A DNA stretch of 64,000 bases from Bdellovibrionales bacterium (GTDB lineage Bacteria > Bdellovibrionota > Bdellovibrionia > Bdellovibrionales > Bdellovibrionaceae): assembly GCA_018266295.1 (NCBI GenBank), contig JAFEAQ010000019.1:62001-126000 (forward strand). The letters run 5' to 3'. A program made the position numbers and the translations under genes. Numbering within the stretch: the stretch's first letter is position 1; every line of letters begins with the position of its first letter. This document shows positions 41,690 through 51,007 of this stretch, piece by piece. The notes under the pieces were generated by a model. It did no database searches. It saw only the letters and a list, made by a program, of their open reading frames with translations, and was not told where the DNA came from.

Positions 41690-43191
41690 TGTCACAAACA
41701 GCAATTACTCCTACACGCGCGCAAAATTATCCAGAATGGTATCAGGAGGTCATCAAGGCCGCTGATATGGCTGAGAACTCGCCGGTTCGCGGTTGCATGG
41801 TGATTAAACCATGGGGCTATGCGATCTGGGAAAACATGCAAAAGGTTCTCGATGGCAAGTTCAAAGAAACCGGCCACATGAATGCTTACTTCCCACTTTT
41901 GATTCCATTGAGCTTTCTTGAGCAGGAAGCTGAACACGTTGAGGGATTCGCAAAAGAGTGCGCGGTGGTTACTCATCATCGTTTGAAAGCCGGACCAGAC
42001 GGCAAATTGATTCCAGACGGTAAACTCGAAGAACCTTTGATCATTCGTCCAACCAGCGAAACGATCATCGGTCACCAATACGCAAAATGGGTTAAGTCTT
42101 ACCGTGATTTGCCAATTCTCGTGAATCAATGGTGCAACGTTATGCGCTGGGAAATGCGTACGCGTATGTTCCTCCGCACAGCGGAATTCCTCTGGCAAGA
42201 GGGGCATACTGTTCACGCGACAGCTGAAGAAGCTAAAGAAGAAACTCTGAAAATGTTGGACGTTTACGCTGACTTTGCCGAGAACTACATGGCGATTCCA
42301 GTGACGAAAGGGATGAAAACTCCAGACGAGAGATTCCCAGGCGCAGTTGATACTTACACTATCGAAGCGATGATGCAGGATAATAAGGCTTTGCAATCAG
42401 GCACGTCTCACTTCTTGGGACAGAACTTCGCAAAAGCTTCCGGCATTAAGTTCCTCAGTAAAGAGGGCAAAGAAGAGATTGCATGGACGACTTCTTGGGG
42501 TATGTCGACTCGTATGATCGGCGGCCTCATCATGACCCATAGTGATGACGACGGCTTGGTGTTGCCGCCAAAAATTGCCCCACTTCACGTAGCCATCATG
42601 CCGATCTACCGTAACGATGAAGAGCGCACACAAGTGCTTGAGTACGTAAATACTTTGGCAAAAGAAATCCGCGCTTCACGCTACGATGGTCAACCGATCA
42701 TGGTGAAAGTCGACGACCGCGATATCCGCGGCGGCGATAAAGCATGGCAGTACATCAAGCAAGGTGTTCCAGTTCGTGTAGAAGTGGGCCCTCGCGATAT
42801 GGCGAAAGGCGAAGTATTCGTCGGCCGTCGTGATAAAGGTGTTAAAGAAAAATCAGGAATGGCTCGTGGTTTGTTTGTAGAATCTTTGCCGAAGATCCTT
42901 GAAGAAATTCAGCAAAACATCTTCAACAAAGCTAAAGCACATCGTGAGGCCAATACCAAGAAGATCGATAATCTGAAAGACTTCGAAGCCTTCTTCGGTG
43001 GCGATGCCGAGTCTCAAGCGGGTGGCTTTGCGCTTGTTCACTGGAATGAGGCGGCGATCGGTCACGAGATCCTCGCGAAGTTAAAAGTCACTCCACGCTG
43101 TATCCCTCTCGATGGGCCGGCGGAAGACGGCATCTGTATCTTTACTGGTAAGCCGTCTAAGAAACGTGTTATTTTTGCGAAGTCTTACTAA
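41689..43191 (+). CDS. proS: Prolyl-tRNA synthetase, archaeal/eukaryotic type
   Basis: 500 aa class II synthetase charging tRNA-Pro. It lacks the editing (INS) domain of the long bacterial form and matches the short archaeal/eukaryotic-type ProRS: RGCMVIKPWGYAIWENMQKVLD, HMNAYFPLLIPLSFLEQEAEHVEGFAKECAVVT, motif 2 PTSETIIGHQYAKWVKSYRDLPILVNQWCNVMRWEMRTRMFLRTAEFLWQEGHT, and GTSHFLGQNFAK. The C-terminal zinc-like domain extends to KRVIFAKSY. The ATG overlaps the TAA of ntrX (TAATG), so it is the last gene of the rib-ntrYX operon. Confidence 0.95.
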   Translation: MSQTAITPTRAQNYPEWYQEVIKAADMAENSPVRGCMVIKPWGYAIWENMQKVLDGKFKETGHMNAYFPLLIPLSFLEQEAEHVEGFAKECAVVTHHRLKAGPDGKLIPDGKLEEPLIIRPTSETIIGHQYAKWVKSYRDLPILVNQWCNVMRWEMRTRMFLRTAEFLWQEGHTVHATAEEAKEETLKMLDVYADFAENYMAIPVTKGMKTPDERFPGAVDTYTIEAMMQDNKALQSGTSHFLGQNFAKASGIKFLSKEGKEEIAWTTSWGMSTRMIGGLIMTHSDDDGLVLPPKIAPLHVAIMPIYRNDEERTQVLEYVNTLAKEIRASRYDGQPIMVKVDDRDIRGGDKAWQYIKQGVPVRVEVGPRDMAKGEVFVGRRDKGVKEKSGMARGLFVESLPKILEEIQQNIFNKAKAHREANTKKIDNLKDFEAFFGGDAESQAGGFALVHWNEAAIGHEILAKLKVTPRCIPLDGPAEDGICIFTGKPSKKRVIFAKSY

Positions 43192-43210
43192 TTAGAATCT
43201 TTTAAAATTA

Positions 43211-43246
43211 AAAAGAGGAAGCCCCTAAGGCTTCCTCTTTTTTTTT
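43211..43246 (+). terminator. Terminator of the ribE-proS operon
   Basis: AAAAGAGGAAGCC / GGCTTCCTCTTTT stem with 5-nt loop and T run. Confidence 0.92.
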
Positions 43247-43264
43247 GCGCTCTGAAATAGAAAT

Positions 43265-44791
43265 CTAGTTGGCTATTTTTACTTTTAAGTGCGGCGTCTC
43301 TGTGAAGACGTCCATTGTGTTGCTCTTCACACGACCGACGAGCCAAATTTCGTAGTTGCCATTCGGGAAAATCGTGGTTCTAAAGCCTATTTTCATCTGA
43401 TCCAAAACTGTCTCGGAATTACGAATGATCTCTTTGCCAGCCGGAGTTTTAATATGGAACTCAACGCCACTCAAAGGCACGCTCGACGATTTTACACTCA
43501 AGAGCAATTCCGGGCGATCAACCAGTGGTTTACTGAAATCAACGCCGTCAGCGCCTTTGAAAGACAGACTGATCGTCGGCTTCTGATTCACCACATAGAA
43601 GAACTGTCTTGTAGAAGATACCAGCTTATCGCCGTGCGCATTCACCGCCACAGCCTGAACTTCATAGCGGCCTTCTGCAAAAGCGGTGCTGTCGAAGTCC
43701 GTTTTACAGCTTCCGCGGCCCTGGCATTCTCCAGTCCAAACAGACTTGCCGGATTTATCAAAGACCGAGTAGCGCATGCCCTCTGCTTTGTTATTCGTCG
43801 AAGAAGCATCGAAAGAAACTTTGCCGGTGATATAGCTGTAATCGCGAGGGTAGTTCACGATCGCAGCCCCATTCCCAAGATCAACATCCATCCACCAAGT
43901 AGATTTACCCAGCTGAGCCCCGCCATTGTCATAAGCGACATAGCCATAACCGTCGATGCCCCAATCCGTGCCCCAGCTATTACGAATGATGTAAGCCTGT
44001 TTGCTATCATCATATCCGACGATGGCAATCGCATGGCCACCCAATAGATCACCCGTAGTCTGCTTATAAACTCCGCCGGCATAACCAACGAAGTCTGTAT
44101 AGATTCTCAAAGTTGCCATCACAGGACCATGTTGCAGAGCTTTTTTAACCGCAGTGACATTTTTAAAGAAGCGAGTTGGAGTGCCGAAGTCGGTGACTTT
44201 ATACGCACGTTTCGCAGCATCCGCACAAGCGCCATCGCAAGCGGCATCTTTCGCAGTTGCACCTGAAGTATAAGGCATGCAAGCCTCATCAGCGACGCCG
44301 ACATTTTGCAACTGCTCAATTGCGCCGAGTGGATACCAGCCGTTGTCACAGCTACCGCCACCGCAAGCAAAAAGATGCTGCGGAGAAAGGCGGATATTCA
44401 TCCCTGGGATCAGCGCCGAAATATTGAGCTGAGTCTCCATCACTGCTATCGAAGCAAAAGCGACACAGCTTCCGCAGTTGGCTTGATTACGAATCGGCGG
44501 CACCCAGTTACGACCATTTTTATTACGCCAGTCCAAAGAAGAAGGAAGAGATTGCTGAATAGAAAGCTCTTCGGGAGCTTCGAATTCGACATCCGAAAAG
44601 AAATCATCTTTTACGCCCATCATGCGCTGAAGATCTTGCTTCGGCAGGCGAGTCAGTGAGTTTTCCCGCGCAAACCAAGTGGCATTTTTCTTCGTTAGGG
44701 TTTCATTGAGATTGTTAACGTTGATGAGTGATTCTGCTTGAGTAATTTGTGAGAAAAGCAAGATCACGAAAAGTGATTTGAGTGCATTCAT
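43265..44791 (-). CDS. Exported papain-like (C1) cysteine protease with Ig-like C-terminal domains
   Basis: 508 aa from ATG 44791 (GGAGGGG upstream). Signal peptide (LFVILLFSQITQA), a short pro-region (about 20-80), then the peptidase domain: SLDWRNKNG, QANCGSCVAF with nucleophile Cys109, GGGSCDNGWYPLGAIEQL, GGHAIAIVGY with His253, and IIRNSWGTDWGIDGYGYV with Asn271. Residues about 330-505 look like two Ig-like beta domains (VSFDASSTNNKAEGMRYSVFDKSGKSVWTG; PTISLSFKGADGVDFSKPLV). Trp of the papain GSCWAF motif is Val. It is a secreted hydrolase, plausible in degrading other cells' protein. Confidence 0.92.
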   Translation of the reverse strand: MNALKSLFVILLFSQITQAESLINVNNLNETLTKKNATWFARENSLTRLPKQDLQRMMGVKDDFFSDVEFEAPEELSIQQSLPSSLDWRNKNGRNWVPPIRNQANCGSCVAFASIAVMETQLNISALIPGMNIRLSPQHLFACGGGSCDNGWYPLGAIEQLQNVGVADEACMPYTSGATAKDAACDGACADAAKRAYKVTDFGTPTRFFKNVTAVKKALQHGPVMATLRIYTDFVGYAGGVYKQTTGDLLGGHAIAIVGYDDSKQAYIIRNSWGTDWGIDGYGYVAYDNGGAQLGKSTWWMDVDLGNGAAIVNYPRDYSYITGKVSFDASSTNNKAEGMRYSVFDKSGKSVWTGECQGRGSCKTDFDSTAFAEGRYEVQAVAVNAHGDKLVSSTRQFFYVVNQKPTISLSFKGADGVDFSKPLVDRPELLLSVKSSSVPLSGVEFHIKTPAGKEIIRNSETVLDQMKIGFRTTIFPNGNYEIWLVGRVKSNTMDVFTETPHLKVKIAN

Positions 44792-44880
44792 AGGACATCC
44801 CCTCCAGACTGAAATCATCTAGCGGGAAATTCTCTGAACCAAGCTCTGTACACAGTTCTCAGTGGATTCTTAGACCTATG

Positions 44881-45672
44881 TCAGGATGCTCCCATGCGCT
44901 TTTCTTGCAGAAGACGAACCACTCGTACAAGCAGCCCGCGCGGAGAAAGGCGTACAGAAAATGCCATCAGCTTATTCGCCCAGCCTTGAACAGCGACCGA
45001 TTTTTTCGCCATCAAAGATTGATAGCCATACTCAGCAACAATGCGGCTGTTTGGAATCGGCATTTTGAAAAGCAACGTCGTATCCATGCCGGCAGCCTCT
45101 TGAAAGCCGGAGATCGTCGGTCCCGGGCACAGAGTTGTCACGTGCACTCCGGTGCCTCGAAGCTCCTCGTTCAGTGCTTCCGAGAAACTCAGAACATAGG
45201 ACTTCGTCGCATAGTAAACCGCCATAAAAGGTCCAGGTTGGAAAGCCGCCGTCGATGCCACATTCAGAATGGCCCCTTCGCGGTTGGCGATCATCTCGGG
45301 AATGAAAAGGTGACAAAGATGGGTCAGGGATTTCATGTTGAGGTCCATCATCTGGGCCTGCTTGCGCCACTCTGATCTCGCAAAAACAACGTTGTCTCCG
45401 AAACCGGCATTATTCACCAAGATATCTACATTCAGGCCATGTTCTTGGCAGTAGTTGAACAAGGTTTCAGGCGAAGAATCGAGACCTAAATCCAAGGCAA
45501 CAACTTCGACTTTTACTTTGTGCGTGTTCCGTAAGTCTTCAGCCAGCTTCTCAAGGGTTTCTTTCGAGCGGGCTGTCAGGATGAGGTTGTGGTTTTTAGC
45601 TGCGAAAATCTTCGCAAGTTCAAAACCAATGCCACTGCTCGCGCCGGTGAGTAGGGTGAATGAGTCTGTCAT
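44881..45672 (-). CDS. Short-chain dehydrogenase/reductase (SDR)
   Basis: 263 aa classical SDR. NAD(P)-binding TGASSGIG (9-16), NNAG (87-90), catalytic Ser140 and Tyr153-x3-Lys157 (YYATK), and the CPGPT motif after. Arg35 after the second strand (LTARSKE) suggests NADPH preference. Such enzymes reduce carbonyls in lipid or secondary metabolism; the substrate cannot be inferred. A C-terminal basic stretch with a hydrophobic core (MAFSVRLSPRGLLVRVVRLLQEKR) may contact membrane. It is divergent from the PhoD-like gene. Confidence 0.93.
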   Translation of the reverse strand: MTDSFTLLTGASSGIGFELAKIFAAKNHNLILTARSKETLEKLAEDLRNTHKVKVEVVALDLGLDSSPETLFNYCQEHGLNVDILVNNAGFGDNVVFARSEWRKQAQMMDLNMKSLTHLCHLFIPEMIANREGAILNVASTAAFQPGPFMAVYYATKSYVLSFSEALNEELRGTGVHVTTLCPGPTISGFQEAAGMDTTLLFKMPIPNSRIVAEYGYQSLMAKKSVAVQGWANKLMAFSVRLSPRGLLVRVVRLLQEKRMGAS

Positions 45673-45758
45673 GAGGCCTCCATCTGCTCTCTCTTGTTAC
45701 CACTGGACTGGACTTCGTCGCAAGTGCCTTCAGCAAACAACTTTGAGAGCATTTATTT

Positions 45759-47084
45759 ATGGCTCACAAAAAAGATCCCCAACTGGCGCGACGCCAGTTT
45801 CTCCAAGGTTTGGCTGCTGCACCACTGATGCTCACCTTCGGCGCGGCGTCCGCTCAAGAAACAGATCCCTCGCTTCAAAAAGCTCGCAGGGTTCCGATGT
45901 TGCAAGGGTGGACTGATGAAACGGAAAGTCTGATTGTTGTCTTAGGTGCCGCGGGATGGTCTTTTAAATCTCTTTCCGGGAGCCGCATTCAAGTCAACGT
46001 CGTCAAAACTCAGAATATCAGCAATACAAATTACGTCTTATACCGTCTGCAGGTCACGGGCCTTTCCACGATCGCCTATAGCCCCATCGGCGTCTATGAT
46101 GCAAACGGAGTCCTCCTCGATACACGCAGCCTAAAGGGGATTGATCTTCAAATGTCGTCGCCACGGATTGCGGTCGCTTCCTGTGCAAATTATCGCAAGC
46201 TCGATTTGCAAGAGGCGATGTACAACCAAGTTCAACAGCAGTCGCCGGATATGATTTTCTTTATCGGTGACATCGTTTACAGCAATTCCCGAGTCAGCTC
46301 TGTGATCGGGACACCCGAAGACCCAAGCACGGCCCTCGAGCGCTATGTGCAAACATGGAATACCGTAAACATGTACCAGCTCGAGCCATTGATCCCGACG
46401 ATTGCAGTTTGGGACGACCATGATTATGGAACCAACAATGGTGGAGCCAATCATCCTTACAAAGCAGTGATGAAAGAAATGTTCCGTTCTTTCTATCCGC
46501 TCCCGGATCAGCATAGCCGCCTTTCGCTCGGCCCAGGGACCGCCTTTCGCTTGAGAGCTTTCGGCATGGACTCTTATTTCATGGATGGGCGCTCGTTCTT
46601 TGAAAAAAAGAAAACTCAATGGGGAGATGCTCAAGAAGCTTGGTTTAATCAAGATTTTAACTCCAGTAACCTTCCGGTTTGGCTTTTAAACGGCATTCAG
46701 TTCTTCCGCTATTTCTTCACTGTGGAATCTCTGCAAAAAAGCGCCGAACCAAGTTTATTGAGACTGCAAACGATGTTGCGCAGCCGGAAAAAACCGGTGG
46801 CCCTATTCTCCGGCGACGTTCACTGCTCGCAGGTGCAAGAGATTCCGGAGTCTTTCTTTGGCTTTAAAACCTATGAAATCACTTCCAGTGGTATTCATAG
46901 CAGCTCTGCCGGCCGGGCCATGCATCGCAAGGACGACGCCAACCAGCTTTTTTACTACGGAGATGAAAATTTCTTAATCGTTCAGCCGACTCTGCAGAAC
47001 GCAACTATGGATCTAGAGATCAGTTGCGCAACCGCGGGTGGGACTGCTCCTGTGGTAAATCGACCGCTTCGAATCGCCGTATAG
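45759..47084 (+). CDS. Tat-exported PhoD-like metallophosphatase
   Basis: 441 aa. The N-terminus carries a twin-arginine signal (LARRQFLQG, Arg11-Arg12) with a hydrophobic run ending AASAQE. The catalytic domain has RIAVASCANYR, DMIFFIGDIVYSN, WDDHDYGTNN, and VALFSGDVHCSQVQ, the Asp/Asn/His pattern of the PhoD/DUF7800-type alkaline phosphodiesterase family. It likely cleaves phosphate mono- or diesters in the periplasm with Fe/Ca cofactors. The N-terminal 95 residues resemble a small beta domain. Confidence 0.88.
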   Translation: MAHKKDPQLARRQFLQGLAAAPLMLTFGAASAQETDPSLQKARRVPMLQGWTDETESLIVVLGAAGWSFKSLSGSRIQVNVVKTQNISNTNYVLYRLQVTGLSTIAYSPIGVYDANGVLLDTRSLKGIDLQMSSPRIAVASCANYRKLDLQEAMYNQVQQQSPDMIFFIGDIVYSNSRVSSVIGTPEDPSTALERYVQTWNTVNMYQLEPLIPTIAVWDDHDYGTNNGGANHPYKAVMKEMFRSFYPLPDQHSRLSLGPGTAFRLRAFGMDSYFMDGRSFFEKKKTQWGDAQEAWFNQDFNSSNLPVWLLNGIQFFRYFFTVESLQKSAEPSLLRLQTMLRSRKKPVALFSGDVHCSQVQEIPESFFGFKTYEITSSGIHSSSAGRAMHRKDDANQLFYYGDENFLIVQPTLQNATMDLEISCATAGGTAPVVNRPLRIAV

Positions 47085-47085
47085 A

Positions 47086-47114
47086 TTGACAGCTCCCAGA
47101 ATTAGACATAATCA
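47086..47114 (+). promoter_or_regulatory. Promoter of the zinc metalloprotease gene
   Basis: TTGACA (47086-47091), 17-base spacer, TAATCA (47109-47114), about 27 bases from ATG 47141. The -35 is perfect and the -10 weak; CATAAT at 15-base spacing is an alternative. Confidence 0.6.
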
Positions 47115-47140
47115 CTCTCAAGCTTTTTGAGGGGGATCTT

Positions 47141-49282
47141 ATGAAAAGTCTCATGGGAATTTCGGTCGTAGCAATGACATTGGCAGTAGCTCTTACTGCA
47201 TGCACGAAAACCGAAAAAGAAATCGTTTACCAATATCCGCCAAAAGATGTTCTCGAGTCTTTCTCAACTGCAACGTGTGCAAAAAAGAACTGCGTGAAAA
47301 TCGCAAAGTCTTCTTTGAACAAAACGTTTTTGTTGATGATCTCCGGTAAGTCAATCGACACAACACCTCAATGGATGGACTTGAAACCTTCTGTTGTGAT
47401 CTTCCAGCAGTCAGGCGCGCAGGTCGGCCTCTTCGCAGTTTCAACCGAAGCTATCTACGGCAACGAGGATGCAAAGAACTTGATCCAAAGTTTCGATGTC
47501 ATCGCCGACGACGCGGACTCCGTTACTTTCGATTGGGGTGCCGGTATTACAAGTCTTCGAACCCAAGGTACTTTTGATACTGAGATCGATATGGGTGATG
47601 ACGACGGCACCAACGGTTCGTCTTTGCAGATTTTGAACTCTTTTGTGAAGAGTGTCAGTATTTCAAAAGATCTCATCGAAGTTAGTCAGATCTCCAAGAT
47701 CCTTCAGACAAAGCTCATTTCAAAGAAAGACAATCCTTTTGATCCTAAAGACGAAGGAAAGCCAAAGATCGACGTGACGGAAAGCACATTGAACATCAAT
47801 GTTCAATTCTATCCTTACTCGAAAAATCCGAACTTCACACCAAAAGCAGCCGACAAGTCCCGTACCGTTGGCTTCTTCGTAACGAAGATCGCGACTCCTG
47901 AAGTTGCAGATGAAAAACAGATCTTCATCACGAAGTGGGACTTCAGTGCGCCAAAAGGCCCTGTGCGCTTTTTGGTTTCTGCAAATACGCCAAAAGAATA
48001 TCTCGAGTCTGTTCGTGAGGGCTTGCTCTACTGGAACAAAGTTTTCGGCTTCGAGGCCGTTCGTGTAGAGACGGGCGTGGATGACTCTTCAGTGCCGCCA
48101 TTGCACGCCGTCATGGTTCGGTGGATTCCATGGGAAGACGCGGGCTTTGCATACGCGCAGGCGCAGAACGATCCACTCACGGGTGAAATGCTCCGCGGTC
48201 AGCTGTTCCTGACTCCGGCCTTCGCGCACACAAAAGGTTATGTGAAAAAGCTCACTCCAGTGATCAACCCTCTGGTGGCGTGTGATTTGACGAAGTCCTA
48301 CAACAAAGGCGATTTCCTTCCGAGCAACCCGGATGAGCTCCGCATTGCTCAAGACGATGTTCGCTCTGTTGTTGCTCACGAAGCGGGGCATGCACTTGGT
48401 TTGCGCCACAATTTCGCGGCCTCTGCGAGCGTATCGCTTACACAAAAAGGTGTGTTGAAGGCCGTCAGTGATTACCTCCATGACGCTAATAACGACAGCG
48501 TTATGACTGGCACGACAGTTATGGATTACCTCAAAGGCACGGAAGACATCCTTTTGGGTAAATATATCAAAAACCACCCACTTCCTTATGACCAGATGGC
48601 TATGAAGTGGGCCTACTCCCAAGGGGTCGACGGTTTGAACCCTGCAGTTTCAAAATACTGCAGCGACGAGGACTTGATCATTTCTCAAGGTCGCGACAAC
48701 GTGACCATCTTCGATTGCCAGCAAGGTGATGCGACTGGCAGCACGCTGACATCCCTTATCAATAATCACCTACGTAATCGTCAGAGTATGTTGCAGACGA
48801 AGTATGATGCGATCCTTGCGTCGCTCTTCCCTGAAGATCAAGAGGTCTACACCGGCAACCTCGATATCATCCTGAACGAAAACCACACGGAATTGGGGCT
48901 CAAAGATCTCAAGGCCTATCTTGAAATGCAAAAGAACCATGCGGGTTTTGTCAGTCTCGATAAGTGGAAGAATGTCATTCAACGCGGTTTGAAATCAGAC
49001 GCGGATCCCGCGTTGGATCAGATGCTGAAAGACGATCTTGCGGAAGTCGGCACGTTCGCTGATGCGAAGAACTTGCTAACGCCAGTGAGCTCTTCCTGGA
49101 CAACGACAGACCTGCAAATGGTTTTGGATTCCATTGCAAAAGGACAAGGCACTATCAAGGGCCGTACCTACCAGCTGACAGCCGATCAACAGGCGCGTTT
49201 GAATCAGTATTTCAAAGACGAAGCCGCATATGTTGAAACGGAACTGCAAAAACAGTTGAATGACCTCTTTGTAGGCCTCTAG
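47141..49282 (+). CDS. Zinc-dependent metalloprotease lipoprotein
   Basis: 713 aa. Signal ending in a canonical lipobox (LALTAC, Cys21). The catalytic zinc motif HEAGHALGLRH is at 413-423 (HExxHxxGxxH, metzincin type), preceded by SVVA, with a Met-containing turn (SVMTGTTVMDY) about 25 residues later as expected of metzincins. The layout (N-terminal domain 30-230, catalytic 250-540, C-terminal helical 560-713) fits the DUF4953/DUF5117-like large zinc proteases. It is probably anchored to the outer or inner membrane and faces the periplasm or outside. Confidence 0.9.
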   Translation: MKSLMGISVVAMTLAVALTACTKTEKEIVYQYPPKDVLESFSTATCAKKNCVKIAKSSLNKTFLLMISGKSIDTTPQWMDLKPSVVIFQQSGAQVGLFAVSTEAIYGNEDAKNLIQSFDVIADDADSVTFDWGAGITSLRTQGTFDTEIDMGDDDGTNGSSLQILNSFVKSVSISKDLIEVSQISKILQTKLISKKDNPFDPKDEGKPKIDVTESTLNINVQFYPYSKNPNFTPKAADKSRTVGFFVTKIATPEVADEKQIFITKWDFSAPKGPVRFLVSANTPKEYLESVREGLLYWNKVFGFEAVRVETGVDDSSVPPLHAVMVRWIPWEDAGFAYAQAQNDPLTGEMLRGQLFLTPAFAHTKGYVKKLTPVINPLVACDLTKSYNKGDFLPSNPDELRIAQDDVRSVVAHEAGHALGLRHNFAASASVSLTQKGVLKAVSDYLHDANNDSVMTGTTVMDYLKGTEDILLGKYIKNHPLPYDQMAMKWAYSQGVDGLNPAVSKYCSDEDLIISQGRDNVTIFDCQQGDATGSTLTSLINNHLRNRQSMLQTKYDAILASLFPEDQEVYTGNLDIILNENHTELGLKDLKAYLEMQKNHAGFVSLDKWKNVIQRGLKSDADPALDQMLKDDLAEVGTFADAKNLLTPVSSSWTTTDLQMVLDSIAKGQGTIKGRTYQLTADQQARLNQYFKDEAAYVETELQKQLNDLFVGL

Positions 49283-49292
49283 AATAGAGCTC

Positions 49293-49688
49293 ATGAAGAA
49301 TGAGCTCTATCAAGAAATCAGCTTTGAGTTCACCCGCAGCCGTGGCGCCGGGGGCCAGCATGTGAATCGCACAGAATCCGCCGTGATTCTGCGCTGGAAC
49401 CTCCTCGAAACCCGCGCCTTTTCTCCAATAGAAAAAGATCGTTTGATCTATAAACTCAGCTCCCAGCTCACCAAAGAGGGAGAGCTCTTGATTCGCGCCG
49501 AAGTTCATCGCGATCAAGACAGCAATCGCAAAGAAGCCGTTCGTAAATTCGAAGAGATTCTCGAAAAAGCACTCTTTGTGCCTAAAAAACGCATCAAAAC
49601 CAAACCGACGAAGTCCTCTCAGCGCAAGCGCTTGGATTCGAAGAAAAAAGACTCGCAGAAAAAACGTATGCGCAGTGAGAAATGGTAG
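49293..49688 (+). CDS. arfB: Alternative ribosome-rescue factor ArfB (YaeJ-like)
   Basis: 131 aa peptidyl-tRNA hydrolase that frees ribosomes stalled without a stop codon. The GGQ loop is at Gly20-Gly21-Gln22 (SRGAGGQHVNR). The basic C-terminal tail (KKRIKTKPTKSSQRKRLDSKKKDSQKKRMRSEKW) is the part that enters the empty mRNA channel in the family. Ten bases after the metalloprotease stop and four bases before the enoyl-CoA hydratase start, so perhaps co-transcribed. Confidence 0.93.
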   Translation: MKNELYQEISFEFTRSRGAGGQHVNRTESAVILRWNLLETRAFSPIEKDRLIYKLSSQLTKEGELLIRAEVHRDQDSNRKEAVRKFEEILEKALFVPKKRIKTKPTKSSQRKRLDSKKKDSQKKRMRSEKW

Positions 49689-49691
49689 CCC

Positions 49692-50510
49692 ATGGATTCT
49701 TTCTATTCGCAAACTTATCCACACATCAAACTTCAACGCCGTGATCATCAGCTTTGGATTACGCTGAACAATCCCGAGCAAAGCAATGCGATCACTCTTG
49801 AGATGGTCGACTCTTTCTGCAAAGTTTTGAAGTACGCCGACTTCGATCCAAGCATCCGCGTGATTATCGTTACTGGCGAAGGAAAAAACTTCTGCTCCGG
49901 CGGCGATGTGAAGGCGATGCAGGAAAAAAACGGCATGTTCCGGGGTGAAAGCAATGAACTTCGTATGCGCTACATGCACGGCATTCAGCAAATCCCCAAA
50001 ACGATCGAAGATCTTTCAACGCCGATGATCGCGATGGTCAATGGTGCTGCGATCGGTGCTGGCTGCGACCTTGCAATGATGTGCGATCTCCGCATCGGCA
50101 CAAGCACCACAAAATTTGGCGAGACCTTTACAAAAATCGGACTTATCCCTGGTGACGGCGGCACCTTTTTCGTTCAACGCGTAGTGGGTTACTCCAAGGC
50201 GATGGAAATGACTTTGACCGGAGATATTTACGAAGGGCAAAAAGCCAAAGACTTCGGCCTGATGAATTTTCTCGTGGAAGAATCGCAGCTCATAGCTGAA
50301 ACCGAAAAGCTCGCGACGAAAATCGCCAACAACGCGCCGGTGGCTCAGCAAATGGCAAAAAAAGCGATGAAGATCTCCTATCTGCATGACTTGCAAACTT
50401 CTCTAGATTTGCTCGCATCCTTCCAGGGAATCACACAGCGGACTCAGGATCATTTCGAGGCGCTCGAGGCCGTCAAAGCCAAGCGCACTCCGGAATTTAA
50501 AGGAAAGTAA
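49692..50510 (+). CDS. Enoyl-CoA hydratase/isomerase family protein
   Basis: 272 aa crotonase fold. Oxyanion-hole segments are visible: GKNFCSGGDVKAM and MVNGAAIGAGCDLAMMCDLRI, followed by FGETFTKIGLIPGDGGTFFVQRVVGYSKAMEMTLTGD. A glutamate in FGETFTKIG can serve as catalytic base; the second glutamate of true hydratases is replaced in the LIPGDGG segment by Asp, so isomerase or hydrolase activity is possible. Likely role in fatty acid beta-oxidation. Starts 4 bases after arfB. Confidence 0.9.
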   Translation: MDSFYSQTYPHIKLQRRDHQLWITLNNPEQSNAITLEMVDSFCKVLKYADFDPSIRVIIVTGEGKNFCSGGDVKAMQEKNGMFRGESNELRMRYMHGIQQIPKTIEDLSTPMIAMVNGAAIGAGCDLAMMCDLRIGTSTTKFGETFTKIGLIPGDGGTFFVQRVVGYSKAMEMTLTGDIYEGQKAKDFGLMNFLVEESQLIAETEKLATKIANNAPVAQQMAKKAMKISYLHDLQTSLDLLASFQGITQRTQDHFEALEAVKAKRTPEFKGK

Positions 50511-50568
50511 AAGCTTTTTTAAGCGGGGACGGTGATAAATCCTCCCTTGGGACTTTAAACTCAAGCCC

Positions 50569-50883
50569 GTGAAGGCTTTGCATTTTATTTTAGCGATTTT
50601 GTTTATGAGCTATCTCCTCCCGCAAGAGAGGTGGCTTTCTCTCGTGCAAGCTCAGTTCCTTAAAGTCGCAGCTCATGATTTCATCCACTCACTACCGTCC
50701 ACGGAATCGCTCGCAGTTCGTACGCTGCACCCACCGGAAAAAAACTTTCAGCCCTTTATTTTCGCAAACTCAACGCCGACATCCGGCCCACAAAAAGCCT
50801 GTTTTTGGCGCATAACTCGAGTCAATGAATTCAATCGATTGCTCATTTTCACTGCGTACAACTCCCGTGCTCCGCCAATCTAA
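50569..50883 (+). CDS. Doubtful small protein of unknown function
   Basis: 104 aa from GTG 50569, with an N-terminal hydrophobic stretch (FILAILFMSYLLP). There is no SD and the composition after residue 60 is unremarkable. It may be a membrane-anchored small protein or a chance frame. Kept because nothing else occupies 50511-50883 and the signal-like start is followed by an open frame of fair length. Confidence 0.3.
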   Translation: MKALHFILAILFMSYLLPQERWLSLVQAQFLKVAAHDFIHSLPSTESLAVRTLHPPEKNFQPFIFANSTPTSGPQKACFWRITRVNEFNRLLIFTAYNSRAPPI

Positions 50884-50904
50884 ACCCTTCGCAAAAATAG
50901 TTTC

Positions 50905-50975
50905 CGGTGCATAGCTATTAGGCTCACCGAAACCATTCCAGTTTCAGTAATCCAGATCGTCCTGGAAGACCCAGG
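50905..50975 (+). promoter_or_regulatory. Three consecutive small hairpins before a 35-residue membrane peptide
   Basis: CGGTG/CACCG (50905-50929), GAAAC/GTTTC (50929-50945) and CCTGG/CCAGG (50961-50975), followed by the SD of the 51008 ORF. A structured leader or a small RNA domain; no known riboswitch recognised. Confidence 0.4.
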
Positions 50976-51007
50976 CAGTTTTATTTCTCGTTTAAAAAGG
51001 GGTTTTT

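Noticed and set aside
50884-51007. c-di-GMP (GEMM) riboswitch before the small membrane peptide
   Set aside because: Conserved GEMM core and tetraloop-receptor sequences are missing; only unrelated short stems.
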